26,236 bases of DNA from contig NC_088303.1 in the NCBI RefSeq assembly GCF_032854445.1, positions 29,121,265 to 29,147,500 of the forward strand, written 5' to 3'. The position numbers and the translations under genes were made by a program. Positions 26,124 through 26,236 of this stretch are shown here, one piece after another. This DNA comes from Liolophura sinensis (lineage: Eukaryota; Mollusca; Polyplacophora; Chitonida; Chitonidae). Each line of letters starts with the position of its first letter. Positions within the stretch are counted from its first letter, which is position 1. Below the pieces are notes generated by a model. That model was not told where the DNA came from. It saw nothing but the letters and a program-made list of their open reading frames with translations, and did no database searches.

Positions 26124-26236
26124 GTATGAATGGAAAAGTATTAACAATCAGTGTCCCAAGGAGGTCAAGAAGGTAGAATACAATTTTCTAGTCGCTTGAC
26201 TACCGTTAACGTGATTTATTCTGTCAAAAATTGTTG

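Overview
The window is animal genomic DNA, most likely from a mollusc and probably a bivalve. Genes are split by introns with GT..AG borders, intergenic DNA is AT-rich, and many tRNA-derived SINEs end in an (AAAT)n tail after a conserved motif (TATAAGTGAAATATTCTTGAG). I associate that motif with molluscan genomes from memory and have not searched it.

Left part (about 1-2940), minus strand: the 5' end of an RPGRIP1L (fantom)-like ciliary gene. Three coding exons are visible (2790-2798, 1139-1211, 388-529), and the gene runs off the left edge. A GC-rich spot with ETS-like and NRF1-like sites (2888-2914) looks like its promoter. Middle left (about 2940-6730): no supportable gene. It holds a long foldback repeat, an inverted SINE pair 1.8 kb apart, tRNA-like relics and AT-rich DNA.

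Right part (6796-26123 and beyond), plus strand: one large secreted-protein gene. I could chain 23 coding exons in one consistent reading frame (2,668 nt, 889 codons plus one base); the 3' end lies outside the window. The order is signal peptide, CAP/SCP domain over exons 2-6, then a chain of small cysteine-rich modules, one or two exons each, all flanked by phase-1 introns: EGF, ShK, [8-Cys module over two exons], EGF, ShK, EGF, ShK, [8-Cys], EGF, ShK, [8-Cys], EGF, ShK, and the first exon of a fourth 8-Cys module. The four-exon cassette (HGC-linker, Cys-rich, EGF, ShK) has clearly been duplicated in tandem.

The most unusual structure is in the introns of this gene. In four introns, minisatellites have grown out of an exon/intron junction, so each repeat unit carries a copy of a splice site plus the neighbouring exon bases: donor arrays at 10217-10400, 20801-21235 and 21839-22345, and acceptor arrays at 10401-11596 and 19441-20270. 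The CAP intron 10221-11558 consists entirely of such units, a donor-derived array abutting an acceptor-derived array. Every decoy unit of the acceptor array carries a stop codon where the true exon stays open. Further arrays (42, 61, 24 and 44 bp units) lie in other introns without an obvious exon origin.
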